25,633 nt of DNA from Azoarcus sp. (GTDB lineage Bacteria > Pseudomonadota > Gammaproteobacteria > Burkholderiales > Rhodocyclaceae): contig JALNWS010000035.1 in NCBI GenBank assembly GCA_023230755.1, forward strand, positions 1-25,633, given 5' to 3'. The notes beneath the pieces were generated by a model. The model saw only the letters and a list, made by a program, of their open reading frames with translations. It made no database searches and had not been told where the DNA came from. Positions 14,508 through 22,890 of the stretch are shown here, piece after piece. A program made the translations under genes and the position numbers. Position 1 is the stretch's first letter, and the number at the start of each line of letters is the position of its first letter.

Positions 14508-15299
14508 ATGCTGAGCGTGACCGCGGCACAGCTCGACGCCTGGCTCGCCGCCCTGATGTTTCCGTTGGCGCGCCTGTTCGGGCTGTTTGCAAGTGCCCCG
14601 ATTTTCTCCAACCGCGGCGTGTCGGCACGGGTGCGGCTGGCGATTGCGCTGGGGATCGGCATCGCCCTGTTGCCGGTCATGCCGCCCATGCCGGCCGTAG
14701 CGCCGGGTTCGGGCATCGGGCTGATGATCATGGTGCAGCAGATGTTCATTGGCGTGGCCATCGGCTTCATGCTGCGCCTGGTATTCGCGGCCATCGACAT
14801 GGCCGGCTCCCTGATCGGCATGCAGATGGGCCTGTCCTTCGCCATCTTCTTCGACCCCGATGCAGGCGGTCAGACCGCGGTGCTCTCGGATTTCGTGGGG
14901 CTGGTGGCCACCCTGCTCTTTCTCGCCATCAACGGTCATCTGATCATGATCGACCTGCTGGTTCGAAGCTTCGAGTGGCTGCCGGTCGGCACGGCAAGCT
15001 TCAGCGCCGATGGCTGGGGCTACATCGCGCGCGCCGGCACCACGGTGTTCGCGACCGGACTGTTACTGTCGCTACCGGTGGTGGCAGTGCTGCTGGTCAC
15101 CAACATCGCGCTTGGCATCCTCACCCGCGCGGCCCCGCAGCTCAACCTGTTCGCGATCGGTTTCCCGCTCACGCTGGCGATGGGCTTCTTCGCACTGATG
15201 CTTATCATGACCAACTTCGGGCCGGTGGTGCAGAGCCTGTTCGAGCGCAGTTTCGATACCGTGCCGATATTGCTGGAAGCCCTTTCACCGCGGCCTTGA
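14508..15299 (+). CDS. fliR: Flagellar export-gate protein FliR
   Basis: The 263-residue multi-span membrane protein begins MLSVTAAQLDAWLAALMFPLARLFGLF. It contains ASAPIFSNRGVSARVRLAIAL, the GMQMGLSFAIFFDP region and LTRAAPQLNLFAIGFPLTL, all conserved in FliR. FliR completes the FliPQR export-gate helix and contacts FlhB. Length fits the family (about 260). It is the last gene of the plus-strand block. flhB, flhA and fliEFGHI are not in the window, so the export apparatus must be completed from elsewhere. Confidence 0.96.
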   Translation: MLSVTAAQLDAWLAALMFPLARLFGLFASAPIFSNRGVSARVRLAIALGIGIALLPVMPPMPAVAPGSGIGLMIMVQQMFIGVAIGFMLRLVFAAIDMAGSLIGMQMGLSFAIFFDPDAGGQTAVLSDFVGLVATLLFLAINGHLIMIDLLVRSFEWLPVGTASFSADGWGYIARAGTTVFATGLLLSLPVVAVLLVTNIALGILTRAAPQLNLFAIGFPLTLAMGFFALMLIMTNFGPVVQSLFERSFDTVPILLEALSPRP

Positions 15300-15338
15300 G
15301 TGCTCGCGCGTGACGACCGTTCGTTTGAGGCGGAGGTG

Positions 15339-15367
15339 TTTCGCGCGGAGGCACGAAGGACGCGAAA
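15339..15367. repeat. GREP-like inverted repeat in the convergent fliR/lipoprotein gap
   Basis: TTTCGCG (15339-15345) and CGCGAAA (15361-15367) are perfect inverted copies around a 15-base centre reading CGGAGGCACGAAGGA. This wording (cGGAGGCaCGAAGGaCGCGAA) resembles the purine-rich intergenic repeats found in multiple copies in many proteobacteria. It fills the 102-base gap between two convergent transcription units and might fold in RNA from both directions. There is no T-tract, so it is not a standard terminator. Confidence 0.4.
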
Positions 15368-15401
15368 GCTTGGCTTCAGTTGCGCGCGTTGTTTGCGGGC
15401 A

Positions 15402-15854
15402 TTACAGCGTTGGAAACTGGCGCGACCTCACCAGCCGGATCTCGCCGTTGGCCGTGCGCCGTGCAAAAGGCCGGGTTGCCTCCACGCCCTCTTCGAAGCG
15501 CAGCACATCGAATCCGGCATAGCCGCCCTCTTCGACCAGTTTGCGGGCCGTGCGCATGAACACCTGACGCGCCTCGCCCTCGCCGCCCGTTATCAGACGC
15601 TTCATCTGCAGATCCATCTGGACCCGGTCTTCGCCCGTCACGCTGGCCTCGATGGTCCAGGTCGGTTGAAGCGGGTCGTAGATCGCATAGGCGATCAGCC
15701 CGTTGGAAAGGTATGTCGTCGACCACAGATCGAGACTGTTCAGCACCGCGCGCGTCCCGACAACGCCAGCCACCGGTCCGCCATAGGTCTGCATGTTGCT
15801 GCACGCAACGAGTACGGGAAGACTCAGCGCAAGAACGAAGCGGCGAACACGCAT
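15402..15854 (-). CDS. Small lipoprotein of unknown function at the end of the flg operon
   Basis: The 150-residue protein has a short basic start (MRVRR), a hydrophobic core and a lipobox LVAC with the lipidated cysteine at residue 18, so it is a predicted lipoprotein. The residue after the cysteine is Ser, not Asp, favouring the outer membrane. The mature part contains LNSLDLWSTTYLSNGLIAYAIYDP, an Asp/Gln-rich VQMDLQMKRL segment and VEATRPFARRTANGEIRLVR. I do not recognise the family. It starts 7 bases after the flgL stop with no strong ribosome site, so it is probably co-transcribed with, and perhaps coupled to, flgL. That context suggests a role in flagellar biogenesis or envelope anchoring, which is inference. 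FlgH is the only other lipoprotein in the cluster and is unrelated. Confidence 0.8.
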   Translation of the reverse strand: MRVRRFVLALSLPVLVACSNMQTYGGPVAGVVGTRAVLNSLDLWSTTYLSNGLIAYAIYDPLQPTWTIEASVTGEDRVQMDLQMKRLITGGEGEARQVFMRTARKLVEEGGYAGFDVLRFEEGVEATRPFARRTANGEIRLVRSRQFPTL

Positions 15855-15861
15855 GGCAAGC

Positions 15862-17097
15862 TCAAAGGTAGTTGAACAGGGACAGGCCGGACACCTTGAG
15901 GAAGGACTGTTGCGCCGCCTCGAGATAGGTCTGCTGCTGGGTCAGGTTGGAGATCGCTTCGACATAATCCACGTCCATCAGTTCGGAGATCACCGTCGCG
16001 TACTGCAGGTCGAGATCGCTGCCGATCGTGGTCAGACTCTCGGCTTCCACCAGCTGCGATCCAACCTGGGCGCGGGTCTTGAGCACGTTGTCGATCGCGC
16101 CATCCATGCTGGTCAGACCGAAGGCAACTGCACCGCCCGCCATGCCGGAGGGACCGGGCCGTTCCATCGAATCGATCAGGATCCCCAAATTCGTGAACAT
16201 GTCGGGGGAGCCGACGAAAAGCTCGAAGCGGTCGCCGTCGCCGGGCGTGGCCGCCGCACCGCTGCTGTCGGTCATCTGCAGATCGATGCCCAGGGTCGCG
16301 GAAAGCGAGGCCAGCGAGGCGGCCCCGGTGGCAATGGTCACCTTGGACGGATTGCCAGGCTGGTATTCATAAACGTCGTAGCCCGGCGTCGCCGCATCGT
16401 AGATGATTTCGTAGCGATGACCGAGCTGGCTGGTGCTCACTGTCGAACTCAGCGTGCCGCTGAGCGTGGTACCGCCGGTATTCTCCGAACCATCGGTATG
16501 GGTGCCGGTCGAGGCCTGCACCAGTGAATCATCGATCGGGCGGGTTGCACCGAAGATGTCTGCGCCCGGCAGACTGACCGGCATGTAACGCGACGCCGAC
16601 ACCTGAACCGTCTGCGTACCGTAGTCGCCGTTGTAGGTCACCCCGGCCAGATTGCCGGAGAAGGGCTTGTCGTTGGCACGGTAGCCGGAGAAGAGATAGT
16701 CGCCCGTACCATCCTGACTGTTGGCCAGGGCCAGCAAGCCATCAAACTGGGCCCGCAGGTCGGTGGCGAGATAGCCCAGCTCTTCATCCGAATAGGCCGC
16801 ATTGCCTGCTGCGACGGTTTTCTCGCGAATGTACTGCAGGCTGTCGCCAACGCCGGTGAGCTTGTTCTCGAGCAGGTTCAACCTGTCCTCGGCATAGCCC
16901 GTGTTGGTCATGAACTGTGCGTTCACACCCTTGGACTGGCCCAGTTCGAGCGCACGCGATGCCGCAATCGGATCATCCGCAGGCGTCAGCACCCGCCGCC
17001 CGGTGGAAAGCTGTTGCTGCGTGTGCAGAAGATCGCTCCACTGCGACTGCAGCGAACTGACCCCTTTGTCGTAAATCATGCTGGTCGAAATGCGCAT
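15862..17097 (-). CDS. flgL: Hook-filament junction protein FlgL
   Basis: The 411-residue protein begins MRISTSMIYDKGVSSLQSQ and continues with QQQLSTGRRVLTPADDP, the conserved flagellin-like N-terminal D0/D1 coiled-coil sequence of FlgL. The C-terminus (MDVDYVEAISNLTQQQTYLEAAQQSFLKVSGLSLFNYL) is the matching helix. The central part is variable Ser/Thr/Gly-rich. FlgL (HAP3) links FlgK to the filament. A GTG in frame precedes the ATG at 17097. The ATG has AAGGAG at 6 bases and gives the canonical start. It lies 10 bases after flgK, with the ribosome site overlapping the flgK stop. Confidence 0.95.
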   Translation of the reverse strand: MRISTSMIYDKGVSSLQSQWSDLLHTQQQLSTGRRVLTPADDPIAASRALELGQSKGVNAQFMTNTGYAEDRLNLLENKLTGVGDSLQYIREKTVAAGNAAYSDEELGYLATDLRAQFDGLLALANSQDGTGDYLFSGYRANDKPFSGNLAGVTYNGDYGTQTVQVSASRYMPVSLPGADIFGATRPIDDSLVQASTGTHTDGSENTGGTTLSGTLSSTVSTSQLGHRYEIIYDAATPGYDVYEYQPGNPSKVTIATGAASLASLSATLGIDLQMTDSSGAAATPGDGDRFELFVGSPDMFTNLGILIDSMERPGPSGMAGGAVAFGLTSMDGAIDNVLKTRAQVGSQLVEAESLTTIGSDLDLQYATVISELMDVDYVEAISNLTQQQTYLEAAQQSFLKVSGLSLFNYL

Positions 17098-17107
17098 CAC
17101 GATCTCC

Positions 17108-19096
17108 TTAACGACTGATCGCCAGAATTTCGTCGAACAGCGTCTGCGCCACCCCCATCACCTTGGCGGCACTCTGATAAGCCATCTGGTAGCGAACGAG
17201 GTTGGCAGCCTCCTCGTCCAGGTTCACGCCGGAGAGGCCGTCCCGGGCGTCGGTCGCCTGGGTCAGCAAGGTCTCCTGAGCGGCTTCGTTCACCTGGACC
17301 TCACGCGTCTTGTTGCCGACCTGGGTCACCATCTGCGCATACACGGACTGAAATGTTGCCGTCGGCGTACCACTGCTGCCGGCGAGCATCAGCTTCGAGG
17401 TTTGCAGCGCACCAAGCGCCACCGCGTTGCGGTTGTCGGCCACACCTGCAGCGGTCGGGCTGAACACGAGGCTCTCCCCGTTTGCCCATGCACCGACGGC
17501 GGTGAATTCGAACGAGTAATCGACGCCGCCCTGCGAGTCAGTGACCCGGAAGCGTGCGCCGGAACTGTCGGTTGCCGGATTGTAGGCCCCGCTCGCAGTC
17601 CAGGTCCCGGTCGAAGCATCGTAACGCTCCAGCGTTCCGGCCGAAGCGGTAAAGGTGTTTGCGCTGAAGCTCAGTGTAATCGGTGAGAAGTCGGCGAGCC
17701 CGTCACTGTTGGCGTCGATGCCGTCAACAGACAGGGTTTTGACCCCCTCGATCCGCTCACTCACCGCGCCGCTGTAGTTGCCGGGCGCCACACTGACAGG
17801 GTCGCCCACCGCGACCTTGCGCGGATCGGAGATCGCCACTGCCAGATTGCTTGCGGCATTGCGCGTAGGCTGGATCAGCATACCGGCAGAGGGAATCTGG
17901 GTCGGGTCGCCGATCGAAAAATTGATTCCGCCGCCGCTGTAGCTGCCATTGGCCTGCAATGTCAGTGGAATGGCGCTCCCACCTACCGCCTTCATCGAAT
18001 AGTTGGTCCCGTCCCACGTCAGCAAATAGTCGCTGGAGGTAAGTTGCGAGACATCTTCGATCGCCACACTCGCAGACGCGATGGCGGGCATGATGGTGGG
18101 TGCGGGGCTGTTGAAGAATGCACCACCCAGCACGCCGTCCAGATCGGTACCCAGTTCATGCTGGGCGTTGAAGGTTTCAGCGATACCGAGCGCGACCAGA
18201 CCTAGCGTGTTCTGGGCGGGGTCGAGCGACTCACTGCGGAAGGCGAGCAAGCCACTCAAGACCCCACCGGTAATGAGGCTCTCCGGCAAGGTATTGGACG
18301 CACCGCCATCCGAGGTGATCGCGATCATGCTGCGTTGCGGATCGGTCGGATCCTGCACCGTCGTCAGACTGTTTACGGTATTGCCCACAACCAGAGACTG
18401 CCCCGAGCCCATGAATACGCTGACCGAACCGTTGCTTTCGGTCACTGAGCTCACCTTGACCAGTGTGTTCAGTTCGCTGATCAACTGCTCGCGCTGGTCG
18501 AGCAGATCATTCGCTGCGACGCTGGTGCCGGCAACCTGCGCGATCGAGATCTGCTGGTTCATTTCGGCGATCGCACCGGCATAGGTGTTGATCTGCGTCA
18601 CGGTCGACTCGATCTCACCCTCGAGCCCCGATCTGATTTCGCTCAGGCGGGCATCCATCGATTGAAAGCGCGACACCATCGCCTCTGCGCTGGAGATCAG
18701 GGACTGGCGCGATGCCACGCTGGTGGGGTTTGAAGCAACTTCCTGCACGCCTGCAAAAAAACTCTCCAGCGCGGGGGACAGGCCGGAGGTTGAGTCGGCA
18801 AGCAGATTGTTGATCTGGCTGATCTGGGCGTTGTAACTGCTATAGGAGGCCAGGCTCGCGTTGCTGTTGAGCACCTGATTTTCAAGGTACTGATCGTACG
18901 AACGTGTGACGGCGGCAATCTGGGTGCCCTGCCCGAAGAAGCCGACACCGGTGAACTGCGGACTGGCATTGCTCTGAATCACCGACTGGCGATGATAGCC
19001 ATCAACGCCCGCGTTGGTGATGTTGTGACTGGTCGTCAGCAACTGCGCTTGCGCAGCATTCAAACCGGTCAAACCGATATTGAGCAAGCCTGCCAT
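17108..19096 (-). CDS. flgK: Hook-filament junction protein FlgK
   Basis: The 662-residue protein starts MAGLLNIGLTGLNAAQAQL and has the rod/hook-family N-terminal motif TTSHNITNAGVDGYHRQ, then SYDQYLENQVL. It ends with VNLDEEAANLVRYQMAYQSAAKVMGVAQTLFDEILAI, the conserved axial C-terminal helix. FlgK (HAP1) is the first junction protein between hook and filament. It is about 110 residues longer than the Salmonella protein. The extra length lies in the Ser/Thr/Gly/Asp-rich central region (about residues 330-570), where DGIDANSDGLADF resembles a calcium-binding-like turn. The ribosome site GGGGAA is 6 bases from the ATG. Confidence 0.95.
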   Translation of the reverse strand: MAGLLNIGLTGLNAAQAQLLTTSHNITNAGVDGYHRQSVIQSNASPQFTGVGFFGQGTQIAAVTRSYDQYLENQVLNSNASLASYSSYNAQISQINNLLADSTSGLSPALESFFAGVQEVASNPTSVASRQSLISSAEAMVSRFQSMDARLSEIRSGLEGEIESTVTQINTYAGAIAEMNQQISIAQVAGTSVAANDLLDQREQLISELNTLVKVSSVTESNGSVSVFMGSGQSLVVGNTVNSLTTVQDPTDPQRSMIAITSDGGASNTLPESLITGGVLSGLLAFRSESLDPAQNTLGLVALGIAETFNAQHELGTDLDGVLGGAFFNSPAPTIMPAIASASVAIEDVSQLTSSDYLLTWDGTNYSMKAVGGSAIPLTLQANGSYSGGGINFSIGDPTQIPSAGMLIQPTRNAASNLAVAISDPRKVAVGDPVSVAPGNYSGAVSERIEGVKTLSVDGIDANSDGLADFSPITLSFSANTFTASAGTLERYDASTGTWTASGAYNPATDSSGARFRVTDSQGGVDYSFEFTAVGAWANGESLVFSPTAAGVADNRNAVALGALQTSKLMLAGSSGTPTATFQSVYAQMVTQVGNKTREVQVNEAAQETLLTQATDARDGLSGVNLDEEAANLVRYQMAYQSAAKVMGVAQTLFDEILAISR

Positions 19097-19128
19097 GATG
19101 ATTCCCCTGAATTGCTAAGTCCTGAGCC

Positions 19129-19136
19129 TTATCAGC
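19129..19136 (-). promoter_or_regulatory. Possible sigma-28 -10 element upstream of flgK
   Basis: The minus strand reads GCTGATAA, 7 of 8 matches to the flagellar sigma-28 -10 consensus GCCGATAA, 32 bases upstream of flgK. The sequence 11 bases upstream does not resemble the TAAAGTTT -35. In enterobacteria flgKL has its own sigma-28 promoter at this position, which makes the candidate worth noting, but the support is one-sided. Confidence 0.25.
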
Positions 19137-19183
19137 AAGATGCGTTCCAGGTCAGAACCGGCAATTTCGGCCGCTGCCCGCCT

Positions 19184-20209
19184 TCAGCCCGAAAGGGCCG
19201 TGCGCAGCGTGTTGCCGGCGATGATGCGGGTGAGCTTGTCGGCGTACATCGGGTCGGTGGCATAGCCTGCCTTTTGCAGGCTGCCGGCAAAGCCCGCCGG
19301 ACTGGTCTGGCCCAACACCTCCGAATAGCGCGAACTGTTCGACAACAGGCGGGCGTAGTCCTGGAAGGCTTCGGCATACGAGCCGTAGCTGCGGAAGCGC
19401 GCTTTCTCGGTGTAGGCGGTCGAACCAGCGTACTCGGTGACGTTGCGCGCCACGGTCTCGCCCGTCCAGCTCGAGCCCGCCTTGATGTTGAACAGGTTGT
19501 AGCTCGAGCGCCCGTCGGCATGACGCATGACCTTGTCGCCCCAGCCGGTCTCGAGCGCCGCCTGGGCAACCATGAACTGCGCGGGAATGCCGGTTTCACG
19601 GGCGGCAGCCTGTGCATGTGGCCACACGTCGTTGACGAAATCGCGTACTGAGGGCGAGATCGAGTCGTCGCTATCAGCGCTGCGCGCCGCTCTTGCCGCC
19701 GCGTCGAGGCGGAAGATCAGATCGCCCAGCGGATCGGCATCGTCGGCACTGTCGCCCCCGCTCGCACCGGCGGCAATCGCCTGTGCCTCGCGCATCAGTG
19801 CGGCAGGATTTGCCGCCTGACGAATCACGTTGGAGATGTCGAAACCCTTGTTTTCGGTGGCGCCTGGCATGGTCAACGCGTTGATCGCGCTGGTAGAGGT
19901 GTTGCCGGTAATGCCGCCGAGCTGACGGAATAGCGCCTCGCTCATGCCATTGTTGTTGCTTTGAGCCATGTTCAGCGCCAGCTGTTGATCGAGCAGCGAC
20001 TGGTAGGTGCGCGACTGCTCGCTGTCGAACATGCTGTTGGTCGGCGTCGCCGCGCGCATCGCCTTGAGCGCCATCTGCAGGAACATGGCCTCGAACTGCT
20101 TTGAGGCCGCGCGCAGCGTGTCCGGATCGTCCGGACTGGTGCGGGCAAGCCGCTTAAGGTCACCCAGCGAGCTGGGGTCGAAGGCGTTCATCTGGATGCC
20201 GGAAGTCAT
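19184..20209 (-). CDS. flgJ: Flagellar rod-cap protein / peptidoglycan hydrolase FlgJ
   Basis: The 341-residue protein has two domains. The N-terminal rod-capping part (about residues 15-100) includes AASKQFEAMFLQMALKAMRAAT and YQSLLDQQLALNMAQ. After an Ala/Gly/Asp-rich linker, a C-terminal glucosaminidase-type domain (about residues 190-341) contains ALETGWGDKVM, with the likely catalytic Glu220, and NLFNIKAGSSWTGETV. FlgJ caps the growing rod and digests a hole in peptidoglycan. The ATG at 20209 is chosen over an upstream start because of the GGGAGG ribosome site. It lies 13 bases after the flgI stop. Confidence 0.96.
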   Translation of the reverse strand: MTSGIQMNAFDPSSLGDLKRLARTSPDDPDTLRAASKQFEAMFLQMALKAMRAATPTNSMFDSEQSRTYQSLLDQQLALNMAQSNNNGMSEALFRQLGGITGNTSTSAINALTMPGATENKGFDISNVIRQAANPAALMREAQAIAAGASGGDSADDADPLGDLIFRLDAAARAARSADSDDSISPSVRDFVNDVWPHAQAAARETGIPAQFMVAQAALETGWGDKVMRHADGRSSYNLFNIKAGSSWTGETVARNVTEYAGSTAYTEKARFRSYGSYAEAFQDYARLLSNSSRYSEVLGQTSPAGFAGSLQKAGYATDPMYADKLTRIIAGNTLRTALSG

Positions 20210-20222
20210 GTCAGCGCCTCCC

Positions 20223-21335
20223 TCAGATGATCTCGAGTTCGGCGCGCAAGGCACCGGCAGACTTCATCGCCTGCAGAATGCTGACCAGGTCCATCGGCTT
20301 GGCACCGAGCGCGTTGAGCGCCTTCACCACCTCGGCGAGGCTGGTACCACCGCGAACGTTCATCAGCGCGCCGCCCTCCTGATCGATGTTGACCAACCCG
20401 GACTGGGTGACCACGGTGCGCCCGCGCGACAGCGGCTCTGGCTGCGACACCTGCGGTTGGGCATTTACCGTCACGGTCAGGTTGCCATGTGCCACGGCGC
20501 AGTTCTGCAAGGCCACCGTCTGGTTCATCACCACCGAGCCGGTACGCGAGTTCACGATCACCTTTGCGGCCTGCTGCATCGGCGTCACGTCGAGATTCTC
20601 GATGCGTCCCAGGAAGGCAACCCGGGTATTGACGTCGAGCGGCGCCCGGACCTGGATGCTGCGTCCGTTGATTGCCTCGGCCGAGCCCGGTGCGACCATG
20701 TTGATCGCATCGACCACCCGACGCGCAGTACCGAAATCGGTGTCGTTGAGTTCGAAGAAGACGTACTCGCCCTGCCCCAGCATCGCAGGCACCGCGCGCT
20801 CGACCGTCGCCCCACCGGGAATGCGCCCTGCCGAAAGATGGTTGATGGTCTGGGCCGCACCGCCTGCCTGTCCGCCGGCGCCGCCGACCACCATGTTGCC
20901 CTGGGCCAGCGCATACACCTGCCCGTCCGCGCCCTTGAGCGGCGTCATCACCAGCGTGCCGCCACGCAGGCTCTTGGCGTTGCCCATCGACGACACCGTG
21001 ATGTCGATCGCCTGACCCGGGCGCGCAAAGGGTGGCAGCGTCGCCGTGACCATCACCGCCGCAACGTTCTTGAGCTGAAGGCTGGTGCCCGCAGGCAGCG
21101 TCACTCCCATGTTGCCCAGCATGCTGAGGATGCTCTGTACGGTGAACGGCGTCTGGGTGGTCTGATCGCCCGAACCGTCCAGCCCGACGACAAGCCCGTA
21201 GCCCACCAGTTGGTTGTCACGCACACCGGCGATCGAAGCCAGATCCTTGATGCGCTCTGCCGCGACCGGGCCGGCAAGAATGCCCGACAGCGCTACACAG
21301 GCTACGAGCATCGAAATGAAGCGAAAGGCACGCAT
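20223..21335 (-). CDS. flgI: Flagellar P-ring protein FlgI
   Basis: The 370-residue precursor has a signal peptide (MRAFRFISMLVACVALSG and on to VAA before ERIKDLASI). The conserved FlgI start GVRDNQLVGYGLVVGLDGSGDQ follows, then FTVQSILSMLGNMGVTLP, LKNVAAVMVTATLPPFARPGQ and a C-terminal LVSILQAMKSAGALRAELEII. FlgI polymerises into the periplasmic P ring around the rod. Length matches the family (about 365). The frame extends upstream into flgH, but the ATG at 21335 has a GAGGAG ribosome site and a proper signal peptide. It is 10 bases after flgH. Confidence 0.97.
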   Translation of the reverse strand: MRAFRFISMLVACVALSGILAGPVAAERIKDLASIAGVRDNQLVGYGLVVGLDGSGDQTTQTPFTVQSILSMLGNMGVTLPAGTSLQLKNVAAVMVTATLPPFARPGQAIDITVSSMGNAKSLRGGTLVMTPLKGADGQVYALAQGNMVVGGAGGQAGGAAQTINHLSAGRIPGGATVERAVPAMLGQGEYVFFELNDTDFGTARRVVDAINMVAPGSAEAINGRSIQVRAPLDVNTRVAFLGRIENLDVTPMQQAAKVIVNSRTGSVVMNQTVALQNCAVAHGNLTVTVNAQPQVSQPEPLSRGRTVVTQSGLVNIDQEGGALMNVRGGTSLAEVVKALNALGAKPMDLVSILQAMKSAGALRAELEII

Positions 21336-21345
21336 GGCAGCCTCC

Positions 21346-22023
21346 TCAGAACGGCAGGATGGCGACGAAGAAGCGCTGCAGCCATCCCATTGTGTTCGAC
21401 TCGTCGATGAAGCCGCTGCCGCGGTACTCCATCCTCGCATCTGCGACCTGAGTCGATTGCACGGTATTGCTTGAGCTTACCGTGGTGGGATTGATCACCC
21501 CGGAGAAGCGGATGTACTCGTTACCCTGATTGATCGCCACCTGTTTCTCCCCCGAGACCAGCAGGTTTCCGTTCGGAAACACCTCGATCACGGTCACCGA
21601 GATCGTGCCGCTGAACACGTTGTTCGCGGCCGCCTCGCCTTCGCCGGAGAAGTCGGAATCTGCGGAAATACTGGCGTCGAGTCCGTTGAGCTTCGCGTTC
21701 TGCAGCGCCAGCAGATTGGGCGCAGTCAGGCTGATGCCGCCGCTCAGGCTGGAGCCCCGGGTCGCCGACGCATTTGCACTCTTCTCCGCCGTATTGCGTT
21801 CGACGAGGTTGATGGTGATGATGTCGCCGACATTGCGCGCACGCCGGTCCTCGAACAGGGGCCGTCCTGCGCCCGCCTGATAGATGCTGCCGGTCGCGGG
21901 TATTGCCTGTGGCCGCATCTCGGGACGGGCACTCATGGGCTGGTGCACCGAGGTCGGCGGCGTCGAATAGATCGATGCACAGCCGCTCAGCAGCAGCACC
22001 AGGACGAGCACAATCGCTTTCAT
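21346..22023 (-). CDS. flgH: Flagellar L-ring lipoprotein FlgH
   Basis: The 225-residue lipoprotein has a short signal with lipobox LSGC (Cys15). The FlgH core contains GRPLFEDRRARNVGDIITINLVE, PNGNLLVSGEKQVAINQGNEYIRFSGVINP and the C-terminal MEYRGSGFIDESNTMGWLQRFF. FlgH forms the outer-membrane L ring that, with FlgI, makes the rod bushing. Length and motifs are standard. It starts 10 bases after the flgG stop, with an AAGAGG ribosome site. Confidence 0.97.
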   Translation of the reverse strand: MKAIVLVLVLLLSGCASIYSTPPTSVHQPMSARPEMRPQAIPATGSIYQAGAGRPLFEDRRARNVGDIITINLVERNTAEKSANASATRGSSLSGGISLTAPNLLALQNAKLNGLDASISADSDFSGEGEAAANNVFSGTISVTVIEVFPNGNLLVSGEKQVAINQGNEYIRFSGVINPTTVSSSNTVQSTQVADARMEYRGSGFIDESNTMGWLQRFFVAILPF

Positions 22024-22033
22024 GACAAGCCTC

Positions 22034-22816
22034 TTACAGCTGGGTCAGACGGCCGAGCATCGAATCGGAAGTCTGGATGGCGCGCGAGTTCATCTCGTAG
22101 GCGCGCTGGGTAACGATCATGTTCACCAGTTCTTCGGCCACATTCACGTTCGAGGTTTCAACGTAACCCTGATTGAGCACGCCGGTGCCGTTGAGGCCCG
22201 GTTGGTTGGGCGTTGACACCCCGCTCGACGCGGTCTCGAGGAACAGGTTCTCACCCGCGCTCTGCAGTCCGCCCGGGGCAATGAAGGTGGCGAGCTGAAT
22301 CGAACCGAGCTGGGTCGGCGTCGTCTGCCCCGACTGCAAGGCGCTGACGGTGCCGTCCTTGCCAATCGTCACCGTCAGTGCATCCGACGGAATATTGATG
22401 TTGTCCGCGAGCGGGTAGCCGCTCGCAGTAACCATATTGCCGTTGCTGTCGATCTGGAACGCACCGTCACGGGTGTAGGCCGTCGTACCGTCCGACATGG
22501 TGATCTGAAAGAAGCCGTTGCCCTGGATCGCGATATCGAGCGAGCCCCCTGTCTGCTGGAGGTTGCCCTGGGTGAAGATGCGTTCGGTAGCCACCGGTTT
22601 CACGCCGGTACCGATCTGCAGACCGGAGCCGACCTGGGTCTGCTGGGTGGATTGCGCGCCCGGCTGGCGGACGGTCTGGTACAGCAGATCCTCGAACACC
22701 GCGCGCTGGCGCTTGAAACCGTTGGTGGAGACGTTGGCAAGGTTGTTGGAAATCACGTCCAGCGAAGTTTGCTGGGCATCCAGCCCGGTACGGGCGGTCC
22801 ACAGTGAGCGGATCAT
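22034..22816 (-). CDS. flgG: Flagellar distal rod protein FlgG
   Basis: The 260-residue protein carries the rod/hook N-terminal pattern SLDVISNNLANVSTNGFKRQRAVFEDLLYQ. The FlgG-specific segment QPGAQSTQQTQVGSGLQIGTG, which stiffens the distal rod, follows. IQGNGFFQITMSDGTTAYTRDG and the C-terminal helix VNVAEELVNMIVTQRAYEMNSRAIQTSD are also present. FlgG makes the distal rod between MS ring and hook. Length equals the family norm (260). The AGAGGA ribosome site is 7 bases from the ATG. A 159-base leader/promoter region separates it from flgF, unlike the other tightly packed genes of the block. Confidence 0.97.
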   Translation of the reverse strand: MIRSLWTARTGLDAQQTSLDVISNNLANVSTNGFKRQRAVFEDLLYQTVRQPGAQSTQQTQVGSGLQIGTGVKPVATERIFTQGNLQQTGGSLDIAIQGNGFFQITMSDGTTAYTRDGAFQIDSNGNMVTASGYPLADNINIPSDALTVTIGKDGTVSALQSGQTTPTQLGSIQLATFIAPGGLQSAGENLFLETASSGVSTPNQPGLNGTGVLNQGYVETSNVNVAEELVNMIVTQRAYEMNSRAIQTSDSMLGRLTQL

Positions 22817-22835
22817 GATGTGTTCCTCTTGACGG

Positions 22836-22849
22836 TGCCGGCGTCGGCA
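22836..22849 (-). other. Small stem-loop just upstream of the flgG ribosome site
   Basis: TGCCG (22836-22840) and CGGCA (22845-22849) form a five-base stem with a four-base loop on the minus-strand leader. It lies 6 bases upstream of the AGAGGA ribosome site of flgG. It could influence translation initiation but is short. Confidence 0.3.
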
Positions 22850-22890
22850 GGTGCCGCGCTTCGGCTGGGAATCTGGCAGGTTTCAGTTTA

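Noticed and set aside
15300..15875. Plus-strand open frame of about 190 codons opposite the lipoprotein gene
   Set aside because: It is the antisense shadow of the lipoprotein gene, with no recognisable domain; the minus-strand frame has a lipobox and operon context.
20007..21410. Plus-strand open frame of 467 codons opposite flgI and flgJ
   Set aside because: Rich in His, Arg and Gly with no domain; an antisense artefact of high-GC coding sequence.
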